From: Janthinobacterium sp. PAMC25594
GTDB taxonomy: Bacteria; Pseudomonadota; Gammaproteobacteria; Burkholderiales; Burkholderiaceae_D
Direction of reading: 5' to 3'
Length of the DNA: 64,000 nucleotides
Assembly (NCBI RefSeq): GCF_019443505.1
Contig: NZ_CP080377.1
Coordinates: 6,262,001-6,326,000, forward strand
The notes under the pieces were generated by a model, which saw only the letters and a program-made list of their open reading frames with translations, was not told the DNA's origin and did not search any database. Shown piece by piece: positions 17,318-26,704 of the stretch. The translations under genes and the position numbers were made by a program. Within the stretch, counting starts at the first letter, position 1; each line of letters opens with the position of its first letter.

Positions 17318-17797
17318 TCAGGCGGCCGCCAGCGCCTTTTCCATCGCCACGCTGGCCAGGCTGATGCCGCTGGGATGCGCATACGCTTCCTCGCGCAAGG
17401 CGATGAAGCCGGCGGCAGCGTAAAACGGCTCCGCATTGAGCGACGCGGACAGGTGCAGGCGCGCAATGCCGCGCTGGCGCGCCTGCTGCTCCAGCGCCGC
17501 CAGCAGGCGCTTGCCGATGCCCAGGCCCGCGCGGGCCGGATCGACGAATACGGCATCGACTTCCTGCTTGTCCGCATCGAGCATGGCGTAGCCGGCAATG
17601 ATATCTCCCTGCAGCGCCACGATGCCGCCACCGGCAGCCAGCATGGCGGCATACGAGTCCGGCACGGGCGAGGCCGTCCATACGGCGATCTGTTCCGGCG
17701 CATAGTGCGTGGCGCAACCGACGCGCACGGCCACCGTGCGCAAGGCCCACAGGGCGTGGATGTCGAAGGGCAGCGCGGGGCGCACGGTGATGGGCAT
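17318..17797 (-). CDS. GNAT-family N-acetyltransferase
   Basis: A 159-residue acetyltransferase. The start was placed at the ATG giving MPITVRPALPFDIHALWAL; the longer frame upstream is an antisense shadow of the neighbouring gene. The acetyl-CoA-binding motif A is VDAVFVDPARAGLGIGKRLL (R/Q-x-x-G-x-G/A type), and the C-terminal motif B contains LNAEPFYAAAGFIAL. The substrate is unknown. It is convergent with the Imm1 operon and lies just downstream of the type VI immunity gene. Confidence 0.9.
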   Translation of the reverse strand: MPITVRPALPFDIHALWALRTVAVRVGCATHYAPEQIAVWTASPVPDSYAAMLAAGGGIVALQGDIIAGYAMLDADKQEVDAVFVDPARAGLGIGKRLLAALEQQARQRGIARLHLSASLNAEPFYAAAGFIALREEAYAHPSGISLASVAMEKALAAA

Positions 17798-17862
17798 GGG
17801 GGATTTCCGGGCAAAAGGCCATGCTAGCGCAATGGCTTGCACTGCGCCAGCATGCCTTTTTG

Positions 17863-18991
17863 TCACTGCGCCGGCTTGTCCGGATCGATGTAGTACGAGC
17901 CAGGCGGCGCACCCGGCACTTTCACCCGGAACTTCAGGCCGGACAGCAGCTTGTCCCACAAGGCAATGGCCTCTTCGTCCGTCAGCGATGCGGCTTCGGC
18001 GGCGCCGACCATGTTGTGGGCGACTTTGGTGTACATGGATGCTTCCAATACCGCTGGATAGGCGATATCGCGCGGCGTACCGACCAGTGTCCATTCAAAA
18101 TCATGCACGCCATCGGTACGCCGTATCAACGATTCCTCGCCATGCCAGTGCTGCACGTCACGCTTGCCCTCGCGTAGCAGAGTACGAGGGGGATAATTCT
18201 TGCCTTGTTGGTCTTTTGCTTCCTGGATACGAGCAAGTAATGATAATTTTCCACGTACTTTTGCATCATATTCGGCAGGAGGATAGTCACCGTAGGCATT
18301 TTTATTCGCAGTGATGGAAAAAGTCACGTCTGGAAAGCTGGGGAAATACAAGCCTGCATCCGCCATTTCCTGACTATTATATTTGTTGTCGCTCATGAAA
18401 CCATTTTTGACGCAATAGCCAGGTTCCTTGGGAACTTCATTTTCATCGCGCAGACGTAAGTTGTTGGCGCGGACCATTTGATTTCGTTTGGAGTCTGCTA
18501 TTGTTTCATCTTTTCTTTTTGATCCATCAAGAATAAATATGTGGTTTCCTTTTATAACGTAGGTCTTGAAGAATAGATCGCCATCTTCCTTGGAAAATTT
18601 CCCATCGTAATATTGAAGTTGCCAGCTATTTTCTACTGGACCTTTTTCATTGTATATAATTTCAGAGTTTGGGTCATTTTTTCTTATTTTTTCAATTTCT
18701 TCTTCAATGCGTTCGTTTTTTTTCTGTTATTCCACCTGGTATGCTCTTGATTTCCGAAAGAATTGTTGTTCCTCCTGATATGAGTTGTGCTTCTTGTGGA
18801 ACCTCCAGGGCATAGCGCCCGAAGCATACAATTTTTGTTTTTAAAAAGAGAACTTCCAGACGTTTGCTAAGTTTGAAATTCCCAAGCATTATGGTCTCCT
18901 TGTCTGCATTTTTTTTCGCGTGGGCGGATAGGAAAGCCATCGCAATAACTGTGATCGTGAGGAAAATTGTTTTCTTTATCTTATTATTCAT
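17863..18991 (-). pseudogene. Tli4-like type VI immunity protein, frameshifted
   Basis: Two reading frames form one gene. The first (18704-18991) has a Sec signal peptide ending SAHA and the family-like segment VCFGRYALEVPQEAQLISGG. It stops at 18704, just after an A8 run (plus-strand T8 at 18716-18723). Removing one A joins it without a stop to the frame ending at 17863, giving about 375 residues. The join reads NERIEEEIEKIRKNDPN, then continues to MVRANNLRLRDENEVP. Tli4-type proteins are periplasmic inhibitors of T6SS lipases, and the gene starts 3 bases after the lipase stop. The 5' half is markedly AT-rich compared with the region, a sign of transfer. Inactivation, slippage or a sequencing error are all possible. 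Confidence 0.75.
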
Positions 18992-18994
18992 GGC

Positions 18995-20848
18995 TTAATC
19001 CCATTTTGCCGTCTTGGCAATTTGTACGATGGAATACAGCATGGATGCCATTACATTTGTATCGGCATAGCTGTTCTGGTGGTCATAACCGTTCGCTTCC
19101 GCCATGCCATGTATGAACAGTGTGCCTGTGATGTGCCGTGCAGAACGGTCTGACGGTACCGTCCCATCACCGCGTGCACTGGCTGACTGTAGCTTTAATT
19201 TTAAGTTTTTCCCTCCGGCTTGGACGAGGAGTTGTCCCTTGCTATCATCTTCAAGTAATTTCCATTTTTCAGGTAGCGGCTCAAATTTATTCCATGGATC
19301 GTTAGATCCGCTGTGAAGACCGTTAATTAATTTAAATACGACATCGCCATAACTTAAAAAATTCCTCGATGCGCAATAGCTTGCATAAGTGTTTGGGTGA
19401 AACGTTTTCTCTATGGATGATAAAAATTCTGAGGCTTTTCTTATGCGCTTCATTGTTTCTTCTATACCGCCACCTTTTTCACGAGGGAGGTCAGCGGGGT
19501 TTACCCATTTTGGGTTGATTAGCCTCCACCACGCATTGGCGGGTTGAAGGTAAATGCTTTCCAGTGCAGTGGCCTTATCGCGAGGCCAGCTCCATAAAAC
19601 TTTATCCTGTGCATCTACAATTTTCAGCCAATTCTGGCCATATGCCGCACCTGGCAACATTTCCAGTGGCGCTGGTGCGTTAGCCAGAATGGCGGTAGCA
19701 TGCATACCGTCGATGCCCAGAATTTTGGCTTCTATTTCTGCTATAGAACCTTCTCTTTCCTGAAAGCCAAAACGCATGCGTTTATATGCCCCTGCGGCTC
19801 CAATGGTTGGCATCACGTTGTGATAAATTCCCAGAATTTTCACATCTTTATCATCAAGCATCTTTCCATAGCTGGGGTGTATCAATGCACGGGCCAGCAA
19901 GCCCCCCATGCTATGCGTGACGATGATGACTTCGTTGCATTTGAATCCGCGTTGCTGGTAGCCTTTGACCAGACCGCGCAGTCGCTCTGCAATAGTGACG
20001 GCGGATACCCCATTGCTCTTGATAAAGTTGTAACCCATCGCATGCACTGGATACCAGCAAGGAGAAATTTTCTTTAAATCGCCGACGCTAATGGCTTTGC
20101 CCGATGACGCGCCAAAATTTTCTGGATCTTGCAAAAGCAGTGCGCCAAGGCCACTCGTTTGACGCCAGACAGGATGTGGCTTACCGTCGGAAATCATGTT
20201 ATTGAGATGCAGTTCGGCAGCCCGCAACATTGTTCCGTATGCACCAGCAAATAACACTTCACTCCATCCTCGCCAACGTGCTATTTGTGCTGGGCTTTGG
20301 TAGGAGCAGGCTTTACCTTGATTCGGACGTGTTGTTGTCGCGATCCTGTTAGTTCCCATTAAAGGAGGAATGGGTGTAAAGCTGTCGGGCACATTTTGAT
20401 GTCGTGCATCTGCGGCTCTGGTTTCCGCACCGTCTGGATCGAAGCGGCTGTTGCTTTCGGTGTAATGGTAGTACTCGACTTCGGTTTCATTGGGATCAAA
20501 CACCAATTGACGCTGCCGTGGCGACGCATCTTTGAACCAGCCACCCAAACCATTGTTTGTGAGGACAGCCGCCTTGCCTCCCGCACCCATCATATCGTCT
20601 GGCCGCCAAGCCCGATTGTCTGGACGGCCCAATTCTTCCTGGCGCACCTTGCTCATCCGTAGATTGCTGCCCATCACGCCTGGCAGGAAAATGACAGGAA
20701 TTACCTTGCCTGGCGGTAGGGTGACGTCATGTCGCGCGGTATCTTTTGTTTCCGTCATCGAAACGGCGAGTTCCGCCCAACCTCCTACGCCCTGACTAAA
20801 TTTTTCAGGATGATTGCCGCGGTTATTCAAGTCCTCACATTTGCTCAT
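18995..20848 (-). CDS. T6SS lipase effector, GxSxG-type Tle family (probably Tle4-like)
   Basis: A 617-residue alpha/beta hydrolase without signal peptide, as expected for a VgrG-delivered effector. The oxyanion region is VIFLPGVMGSNLR (about residue 50). The nucleophile elbow is THSMGGLLA (GxSxG-like with Thr first, about residue 315). A late GDGTVP and YDHQNSYAD probably supply the Asp and His of the triad. Its ATG overlaps the VgrG stop (ATGA), and a Tli4-like gene follows by 3 bases, so delivery by that VgrG and neutralisation by that inhibitor are inferred. Assignment to Tle4 rather than another Tle class rests on the immunity partner. The predicted target is periplasmic phospholipid of rival cells. 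Confidence 0.78.
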   Translation of the reverse strand: MSKCEDLNNRGNHPEKFSQGVGGWAELAVSMTETKDTARHDVTLPPGKVIPVIFLPGVMGSNLRMSKVRQEELGRPDNRAWRPDDMMGAGGKAAVLTNNGLGGWFKDASPRQRQLVFDPNETEVEYYHYTESNSRFDPDGAETRAADARHQNVPDSFTPIPPLMGTNRIATTTRPNQGKACSYQSPAQIARWRGWSEVLFAGAYGTMLRAAELHLNNMISDGKPHPVWRQTSGLGALLLQDPENFGASSGKAISVGDLKKISPCWYPVHAMGYNFIKSNGVSAVTIAERLRGLVKGYQQRGFKCNEVIIVTHSMGGLLARALIHPSYGKMLDDKDVKILGIYHNVMPTIGAAGAYKRMRFGFQEREGSIAEIEAKILGIDGMHATAILANAPAPLEMLPGAAYGQNWLKIVDAQDKVLWSWPRDKATALESIYLQPANAWWRLINPKWVNPADLPREKGGGIEETMKRIRKASEFLSSIEKTFHPNTYASYCASRNFLSYGDVVFKLINGLHSGSNDPWNKFEPLPEKWKLLEDDSKGQLLVQAGGKNLKLKLQSASARGDGTVPSDRSARHITGTLFIHGMAEANGYDHQNSYADTNVMASMLYSIVQIAKTAKWD

Positions 20849-23439
20849 GGCAGTTCTCCCTTATAACGAATGATGTAGCTGTCCATGCCGGTGGATTTTT
20901 GTAGTTGCGTGGAACCGTCTTCCGCGCTTTTGCCGGCCATGTTGCCGTCATCGCGCAGGATTTCAAAAGCAACGCCGACGGCTGGCGTATCGTCGACATT
21001 CACCAGCAAGACTTCCTGATCAAAACTGCTGTGTGGCCGTTCATTAAATTCCTGCGACACGCTCTTCGGCGCCAGGGTCTCCAGGTTGCCGTTGAAGAGC
21101 ACCGGGGATGAGGTGAAGAACTGCACCTTGTCGCTGATTTCCAGCATGTGGTTGGCGCCGTGCAGGCGGATGCCTTTCTTGCCCTTGATGTTGACCCAGT
21201 CCGCTTCGCTGATCTGCGACAAGACTTTCCGGGCGAGAATTTCCACCTCGTCGCTGTGGGCCTGGATGGACACCTTGCCGCTGGCGGCGATCAGCTTCAT
21301 GCCGGCCTTGTGCACGAACAGGCTGAAGCTCCTGGCGATGCTGGCAAACATGCTGTCGCCGCTGGCGAGTGAAATATGCTTGCTGCTGGTGAGCGCCACA
21401 TGCTCGCTGGCGGCCAGGTGGATGGACTGGGCCGTGCTCAGCTCGATGCCGGCCGGGCTGGCCAGCAGCAAATGTGGTTCGGACAGCTCCGGGAAATCGC
21501 CGCCGGCGCCCTTGATGGCGGCGTTTTGCCGCTGGATGGATTCGGCCACGCCGCCCTGTTGAGCGGCGCTGTCTTGCGCACCCGCGTCGACAGCCATGCC
21601 GGCCAGTCCCTCTTGCAGTTGGCGCGCCTGCGCCAGGCGAGCTTGTGTTTCGTCGAGCTGTTTGACTGATCCCGTTCCTGTTGATGTTTCGGTGGTGATC
21701 AGCATGCCTTTGGCGGCACGCAGGGCGCCCCAGGCGTTGCTGGCCAATTCAAAGCCCACGCCGCGCGCCTCCTTGCGGCCGGCGTTGTCGTCGATGCGGG
21801 TGATGTTGCCCAATGACAGACGGCTATCCTGGTGCTCGCTGCGCAGCTGTGCCTGGATCGAGCCCTTGGTGTCGTCGAGCACCAGGTGGTTGGCGCTGCG
21901 GGCGCCCAGTTCGCGGCTGCGCAAGCCGGACAGGGCACGCTGCTGAGGCAGTTGCCATGGCGGCGGATTGGCGCTGTTGTAGACCACGCCGATGACGATG
22001 GGATGGTCGATATTGCCGTCCTGGAATTGCACGACGACTTCCTGGCCTACACGGGGCAAGGCGATTTGCCCCATTTGCGGGCCCGCCATCGGCATCATGA
22101 CCCTTATCCACGGCGAGCTGCGCTCATCGAATGTGCCCAGGCGGTCCCAGTGAAATTGCAGGCGGATGCGTCCCAGGGCATCGGTATGGATTTCCTCCCC
22201 GGCCGGCCCGACCACCAGCGCCGTCTGCACGCCGGCAACGATGCATGGCGTGCTGTTGTAGCCACGGCCCGGCCGCCAACGGATGTCCCGGCGCACGCAC
22301 ACCATATTGTTGACATAGTGGGAGGGCGCGCTGGGGCCAACCTGATAATTATTGCTGGCGCTATGCACCACTGACAGGATCAGGTATTCGCGTTCGGCAA
22401 TACTGTCAGGGCGCTCCTGGCCAGGCTGGTAGTGTTTTTCCTCGGCGCTGAAATGCCCATCGAGCCGGAAGCAAAGGCCGGGCTGTGCGCCACGATGATT
22501 GCCGGCCGCCTCGAAATACTGGCGCAGATGGTCGCTTTCTTCCATGCGGCGTTGTGCCAGCGATTCCCCATCATCGACATTCCTGTAGCCATAGGCGCCC
22601 GTGTTTTCGTACAGTTCGTGGGCAAATACATCGCCCTGGCGATTCAGGGAGTGGCCGCTGGCAAGGCGTGGCTGCGGATTCTTATAGTCGAAACTGGCCA
22701 AGGTCAGCTGCCCGGAGCCGATCCGGCGCACGGCTTGCCACTGTTGCAAGCCATCGTCTTCCATGGAACCCGACTCGGAGTGAAAACGCATGGCGCCGTC
22801 GCCGGATGCCGTGGCGATCATGTCCGCCAGGATGCTGTTGTCCGCGAGCCAAAGCGTATGCCCATCGGCGCGGTGCGCGTACCAGTAATGCCAGCCCAGC
22901 GCCTCCCAGCGCCGGTGCAGGTGGTTGTAGTCGGTTTCATTGTGCTGGTTGGCGCAAGTGATCTGTGGATCGTCGCCATGGATGCTGGTTTGCCAGTCGC
23001 GCTGCCCGTAGTGCGCGAACGTTGTTTCGGTCAGCTGTATCACGCTTTGGCCATGAAAGGACACATTGTCCTGGCGCAGCCGGGCAAAGGCCAGCCACGG
23101 TTGCAGCACCATGCGGTACCACGCAAAGCCGCCATCGGCGCGCAGCAGGCAAAACTCGCCCACATAGCCGTTAAAGTAGCGCAGCGTGCCATCGTCGCGC
23201 AGCATGGAAATGCTCACCATGCGGCCCATCATGGCCTTGAGCGCAATGTGCGCGTCATCGGACAGCAATTCGGCTTCGAAACGGAAGTCGCGCGATACCT
23301 CTTCCCTGGCAGTGAGCGAATTGACCAGCAGGATGGCGCCGGCCGGGCCATCGTCATGGGGGAACTCGATCTTCAGCAAGCGCCGCTCTTGCGCGGCGAG
23401 GTCGAAGGCCGATAGTGCCGCCTGGATGCTTGCATGCAT
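20845..23439 (-). CDS. vgrG: type VI spike protein VgrG with DUF2345 and C-terminal extension
   Basis: An 864-residue spike trimer subunit. The N-terminal gp27-like part (about 1-380) is followed by the gp5 OB-fold with VGPAGEEIHTDALGRIRLQFHW and SPWIRVMMPMAGPQMGQIALPRVGQEVVV. The DUF2345 beta-helix extension covers about 560-790 (LASPAGIELSTAQSIHLAASEHVALTSSKHISLASGDS). A final module (about 800-864; VDDTPAVGVAFEILRDDGN) resembles the transthyretin-like adaptor seen in effector-carrying VgrGs. It sits between the PAAR gene and the lipase gene, overlapping the latter by 4 bp. Confidence 0.95.
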   Translation of the reverse strand: MHASIQAALSAFDLAAQERRLLKIEFPHDDGPAGAILLVNSLTAREEVSRDFRFEAELLSDDAHIALKAMMGRMVSISMLRDDGTLRYFNGYVGEFCLLRADGGFAWYRMVLQPWLAFARLRQDNVSFHGQSVIQLTETTFAHYGQRDWQTSIHGDDPQITCANQHNETDYNHLHRRWEALGWHYWYAHRADGHTLWLADNSILADMIATASGDGAMRFHSESGSMEDDGLQQWQAVRRIGSGQLTLASFDYKNPQPRLASGHSLNRQGDVFAHELYENTGAYGYRNVDDGESLAQRRMEESDHLRQYFEAAGNHRGAQPGLCFRLDGHFSAEEKHYQPGQERPDSIAEREYLILSVVHSASNNYQVGPSAPSHYVNNMVCVRRDIRWRPGRGYNSTPCIVAGVQTALVVGPAGEEIHTDALGRIRLQFHWDRLGTFDERSSPWIRVMMPMAGPQMGQIALPRVGQEVVVQFQDGNIDHPIVIGVVYNSANPPPWQLPQQRALSGLRSRELGARSANHLVLDDTKGSIQAQLRSEHQDSRLSLGNITRIDDNAGRKEARGVGFELASNAWGALRAAKGMLITTETSTGTGSVKQLDETQARLAQARQLQEGLAGMAVDAGAQDSAAQQGGVAESIQRQNAAIKGAGGDFPELSEPHLLLASPAGIELSTAQSIHLAASEHVALTSSKHISLASGDSMFASIARSFSLFVHKAGMKLIAASGKVSIQAHSDEVEILARKVLSQISEADWVNIKGKKGIRLHGANHMLEISDKVQFFTSSPVLFNGNLETLAPKSVSQEFNERPHSSFDQEVLLVNVDDTPAVGVAFEILRDDGNMAGKSAEDGSTQLQKSTGMDSYIIRYKGELP

Positions 23440-23451
23440 GGCCTGCCTCCG

Positions 23452-23706
23452 TTATAGCGATGTGATCAGGTGGGCGCCGCAGGCGGTGGCATCGCCGTCA
23501 TAGGCATACGGCTTGCCCAGGTGTTTTGCGCCGGCGCCGTCCGGCGTGATGGGAAAGTTGCCCTTGCATTTGGGGCAGAAAGTCATGTCATCGGCCAGCG
23601 CCGCCGTCTTCCCCATCACGGTAGTGCCGGATGATGCGCTGGTGACCTTGCCGCCATGATCGGTTGCGTCTCCGAGCCGGATAACGCCGCGTCCCGCATG
23701 TTTCAT
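23452..23706 (-). CDS. PAAR-domain spike-tip protein
   Basis: An 84-residue PAAR protein that caps the VgrG trimer. The pattern GRGVIRLGDATDHGGKV, then FCPKCKGNFPI, then YDGDATACGAHLITSL is characteristic. The His and Cys residues probably bind the zinc at the tip. The start is the ATG with GAGG 6 bases upstream; an in-frame ATG 18 bases earlier is less likely. It is 12 bp upstream of vgrG in the same operon, behind tssG. It carries no toxin extension. Confidence 0.9.
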   Translation of the reverse strand: MKHAGRGVIRLGDATDHGGKVTSASSGTTVMGKTAALADDMTFCPKCKGNFPITPDGAGAKHLGKPYAYDGDATACGAHLITSL

Positions 23707-23735
23707 GCTTGCCTCGCTTTCCATGGATGAGTTGC

Positions 23736-24761
23736 TCAAGCCAGTTGCAGCAGATAACGCACTTCGGCGCCGCGTACCTTGCCTTGTGCGGTTTGCAAGA
23801 ACGTCGTCCAGCCAAGGCGTCGTCTTTCTGACGGATTGGCACTCAGGAGCAGGGGGGTAATGCATGGCGGACTCAGTATCAGCCGCACTTCATATTGCAA
23901 GTCCGGCACGCCAAACAGCGTCAGCATCTTTGCCAGTGCCGCCGCCCCCGCGCTGCGTGGCAGGAAGCGTTGCAGGCCGGCGGGATCCAGCGGGCCGATA
24001 TGCAGGCAGATGCGCATGTCCTGGCGCCACAGCCGCAGGCCCAGGGTTGCGCCGCGCGCCAGCGTAAAGTTGACACTGCCTAGCAGGCTGCGCCGGTTTT
24101 TTTCCAGATAGTCCCAGCCACCGACAAATTGTTGCAAGGTGACGGGTACGCCGCAGTATTCGGCCAGCACGCGGCCAATCGCTTGCGCGGAGACGGGACG
24201 GCAGCGCAGCAGACCCGCGTACCAGGCCGCGACGTCCTGCGTCACGGCATCCGGTGCGGCCTTCGACGGCAGCGCAGTGCGCCGCACGCCGCCCAGTGCC
24301 AGCAGCAAAGGCAATTGTGCATCTTTTGCCTGGGTCTGGAGCGTCGATTCCAGCCGATACTTTTCCCACGTCTGGTAATACAGCGCGACCATGCGGTGCG
24401 AAAAGATATCGAGAAAGGCCGAGACGCCGGCATCCTTGCTCGACAAGCGGTAGGCGGCGATGCGTTCCGAGTGATGCAAGGGCAAAGTGCCGCCGACGCC
24501 CAGAAAACGCATGAACGTCGGTGTCAGGATCAGTTGTTCATGCTCGTCGAGCGAGAGCTGTTCGATTTCACTGGCGGGAAAACTCAAGGACAAGCTGTTT
24601 TTGAAGCGCAATACCTGGCTGAAGGCTTGTGCATGGGACACGTTCTGCTGACGTAGCCAGCACAGCAGAATACGCACCGCCTGGATGAACTGGTAGCGGT
24701 ATGGCTCGGCCAGCAAGTGGTGCATCACACCAGATTCTGCAGTCCGCTTCTTGGTTTGCAT
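23736..24761 (-). CDS. tssG: type VI baseplate subunit TssG
   Basis: TssG (VasB/ImpH), about 341 residues, usual size. Opening segment HHLLAEPYRYQFIQAVRILL and the later FKNSLSLSFPASEI and GVGGTLPLHHSERIA match the family. TssG sits with TssF and TssK in the wedge of the T6SS baseplate. I chose the ATG at 24761, which overlaps tssF by 37 bp and gives the usual short lead. A start at 24725, sharing a base with the tssF stop, is the alternative. It lies between tssF and the PAAR gene. Confidence 0.92.
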   Translation of the reverse strand: MQTKKRTAESGVMHHLLAEPYRYQFIQAVRILLCWLRQQNVSHAQAFSQVLRFKNSLSLSFPASEIEQLSLDEHEQLILTPTFMRFLGVGGTLPLHHSERIAAYRLSSKDAGVSAFLDIFSHRMVALYYQTWEKYRLESTLQTQAKDAQLPLLLALGGVRRTALPSKAAPDAVTQDVAAWYAGLLRCRPVSAQAIGRVLAEYCGVPVTLQQFVGGWDYLEKNRRSLLGSVNFTLARGATLGLRLWRQDMRICLHIGPLDPAGLQRFLPRSAGAAALAKMLTLFGVPDLQYEVRLILSPPCITPLLLSANPSERRRLGWTTFLQTAQGKVRGAEVRYLLQLA

Positions 24762-26530
24762 CGGATCAGCTCCTCTCCGCTTTGCTGTGACAGCACCACC
24801 AGTTCGATGAAACTGTTGATTTGCACATACAGCCCAAGGAAGTGATCGATCACCTGCACAAACAGGTGCATGCCGCTGCCGACGAACGCTTCCTCGTCCA
24901 GCGTGATGCGCACCTCCACGCCATGCGCCAGCGAGGTTCCGCGCTTGTGCCGCAGCCATGTCGTGGTCGGCGCGTGCGCCAGCGCGGCGATGCCGCCGAT
25001 CTGGCGTTGCGAGCTTGCCGATTGGGACAGGTCATACAGCGTCAGCATTTCGCGCAGCGCCGGCAGGCCTTCCTGGACCAGCGCGTGATGATTCAGCGCC
25101 AGGTGCGAAATGAGGCGCCAGTGCAGGCCCGCGCCCGGCGAAAAGCGGCGCGGCTGGCTGGGGCGTCGCAGCATGTGCAGCGCGGGTCCGCCAGCGCATG
25201 GCTGCAGGTCTCCTTGCGGCTGGCCGTATTTGAGGGCAAGGGGAAGATCGCGGTTGCTGCATGTCAGCGACAGCGACAAGCTGGCCTTTTCATGGATCAA
25301 GGGATTGAAGTCGCTGTCGACCAGCGTGATTTTCTTTTCGTGACCAGGACTGTTGATGGCCAACGCCGTATCGTGGCGCATGACCCAGTAATGGCCTTGT
25401 TGCGCCGTGCCCTCGCCATGGCGCAGGCTGTACAGGGGGCGAAATTCGCTCAGCGTGCTTTCGCCTCCCCGTTGGCGCAGCAAGCGCACCGCATCGACGG
25501 AAACGACTTCGTAGCCATGCGCATGCGTGGCATGGGCCAGCACGGAGTAGTCGGTTTTTTGCCGGGTGACGGAAATCGGCACGCCTTCCTGGCGGAAGAG
25601 ATTGACCGCAGGACTGCAGCCTAACTTTAAGTTTTCGCTGGAAATGCTGGACAACATGCGCGCCGCAGCGGAATCGGGCCGCAAGCCGGCCATGCACAGA
25701 TGCAGGGTAAAGCGCTGGCTGCCAGGCGGCAGGGCCGCGCTCAGCGCCGCGATATCGATGTCAAAGAAATTGAATTTTTCCGGATACGCAAAATACTCGC
25801 TCAGGATGCGGTACGCGGGCTGCGAGCGAGCACCGAACGGTATCAAGGCATCCGTGTCGGCGAAGCCGACGGGCGTCACAGGCACGGCAGGCAAGGCCAT
25901 CCATTGCAGCGCGTCGATCGACACAAAAGCGCAGACCGTATGCCTGAACAAGGCATCGCGCAATGCGGCGGAAAAAGAAGCTTCGCCATCGATGAAAACG
26001 CGCAGCGATGCTGGCGCCGCGTCGAGATGCCGGATGCCGATGTTCAGCGAGGAAGTTGCCGATGCTGGCAGGCGCACGCCTGGCGGCGCCTTGATCATGG
26101 CATCGTAAACGGCGCTGTCCAGTACCGATGCTCCTGTCGTCATATCGTAGATCGTCTTGAAACGGCAGCGCACGCCGCGCACGGGCGTTGCGTCCATTTC
26201 ACTGCCGGCCGGCAGGTGCGATACGCCTGCGCCAGCCGCCGGGGTGGGCTGGCGCACGATGCTGCACGATGGAAAGGGGCGTAGATAATGGGGGAACAGG
26301 GCTTCGAACAAGGCTTCGGTAAATTGCGGATAGTCGTCATCGAGCCGTTTTGAAATACGTGCCGCCAGCATGGCCACCGATTCGATCAGGTGTTCGACGT
26401 GCGGATCTTCGCAAGCTTCGCCGGACATGTGCAGTTTTCCGGCGACTCTCGGATAGCGCTCGGCAAACTCACGGCAATGTCGCCGCAGCATCACCAGCTC
26501 GCGCTCGAAATACGGCAGCAAATCCTCCAT
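24725..26530 (-). CDS. tssF: type VI baseplate subunit TssF
   Basis: TssF (VasA/ImpG), 601 residues, full length. The start MEDLLPYFERELVMLRRHCREFAERYP and the following LIESVAMLAARISKRLDDDYPQFTEALFEALFPHYLRP are diagnostic. AGGA lies 10 bases before the ATG. It is the first gene of the minus-strand operon tssF-tssG-PAAR-vgrG-tle-tli and is divergent from tssK across 174 bp. The usual companion tssE (gp25-like) is not here. Confidence 0.95.
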   Translation of the reverse strand: MEDLLPYFERELVMLRRHCREFAERYPRVAGKLHMSGEACEDPHVEHLIESVAMLAARISKRLDDDYPQFTEALFEALFPHYLRPFPSCSIVRQPTPAAGAGVSHLPAGSEMDATPVRGVRCRFKTIYDMTTGASVLDSAVYDAMIKAPPGVRLPASATSSLNIGIRHLDAAPASLRVFIDGEASFSAALRDALFRHTVCAFVSIDALQWMALPAVPVTPVGFADTDALIPFGARSQPAYRILSEYFAYPEKFNFFDIDIAALSAALPPGSQRFTLHLCMAGLRPDSAAARMLSSISSENLKLGCSPAVNLFRQEGVPISVTRQKTDYSVLAHATHAHGYEVVSVDAVRLLRQRGGESTLSEFRPLYSLRHGEGTAQQGHYWVMRHDTALAINSPGHEKKITLVDSDFNPLIHEKASLSLSLTCSNRDLPLALKYGQPQGDLQPCAGGPALHMLRRPSQPRRFSPGAGLHWRLISHLALNHHALVQEGLPALREMLTLYDLSQSASSQRQIGGIAALAHAPTTTWLRHKRGTSLAHGVEVRITLDEEAFVGSGMHLFVQVIDHFLGLYVQINSFIELVVLSQQSGEELIRCKPRSGLQNLV

Positions 26531-26704
26531 CTTTCTTTTCCTGTGTCTTTGCGGCGGAATGGCCAGTATCCGAGCGTTTTCTCAAAGGTAAATTGCGTTT
26601 GCGCAAATAATTGAACAGGGTGCTGCGCGACATCAAGGGCTTCCACGCTAACAACATCAGACTGGCAAAGCAGCAAGATTCCAACGGTCAACATGGAGAA
26701 CGCC
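26531..26704. other. tssF/tssK divergent intergenic region
   Basis: It must hold both promoters of the type VI module. I looked for a sigma-54 promoter with 10-bp GG/GC spacing and found none. A short minus-strand frame reading MSRSTLFNYLRKRNL resembles a helix-turn-helix fragment but has no gene around it. No clear operator or terminator is seen. Confidence 0.5.

Noticed and set aside
18710-18730. Programmed -1 ribosomal frameshift at the A8 run
   Set aside because: The -1 frame reaches a stop within about ten codons; only a +1 shift or loss of one A gives the full-length protein.
26580-26660. Helix-turn-helix-like fragment between tssF and tssK (MSRSTLFNYLRKRNL)
   Set aside because: Only about 25 residues look protein-like, and there is no plausible start or surrounding domain. 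The bases are better explained as promoter region.
26531-26704. Sigma-54 promoter for the type VI module
   Set aside because: The best GG/GC pairs have 6- or 9-bp spacing instead of 10, and the flanking consensus is poor.
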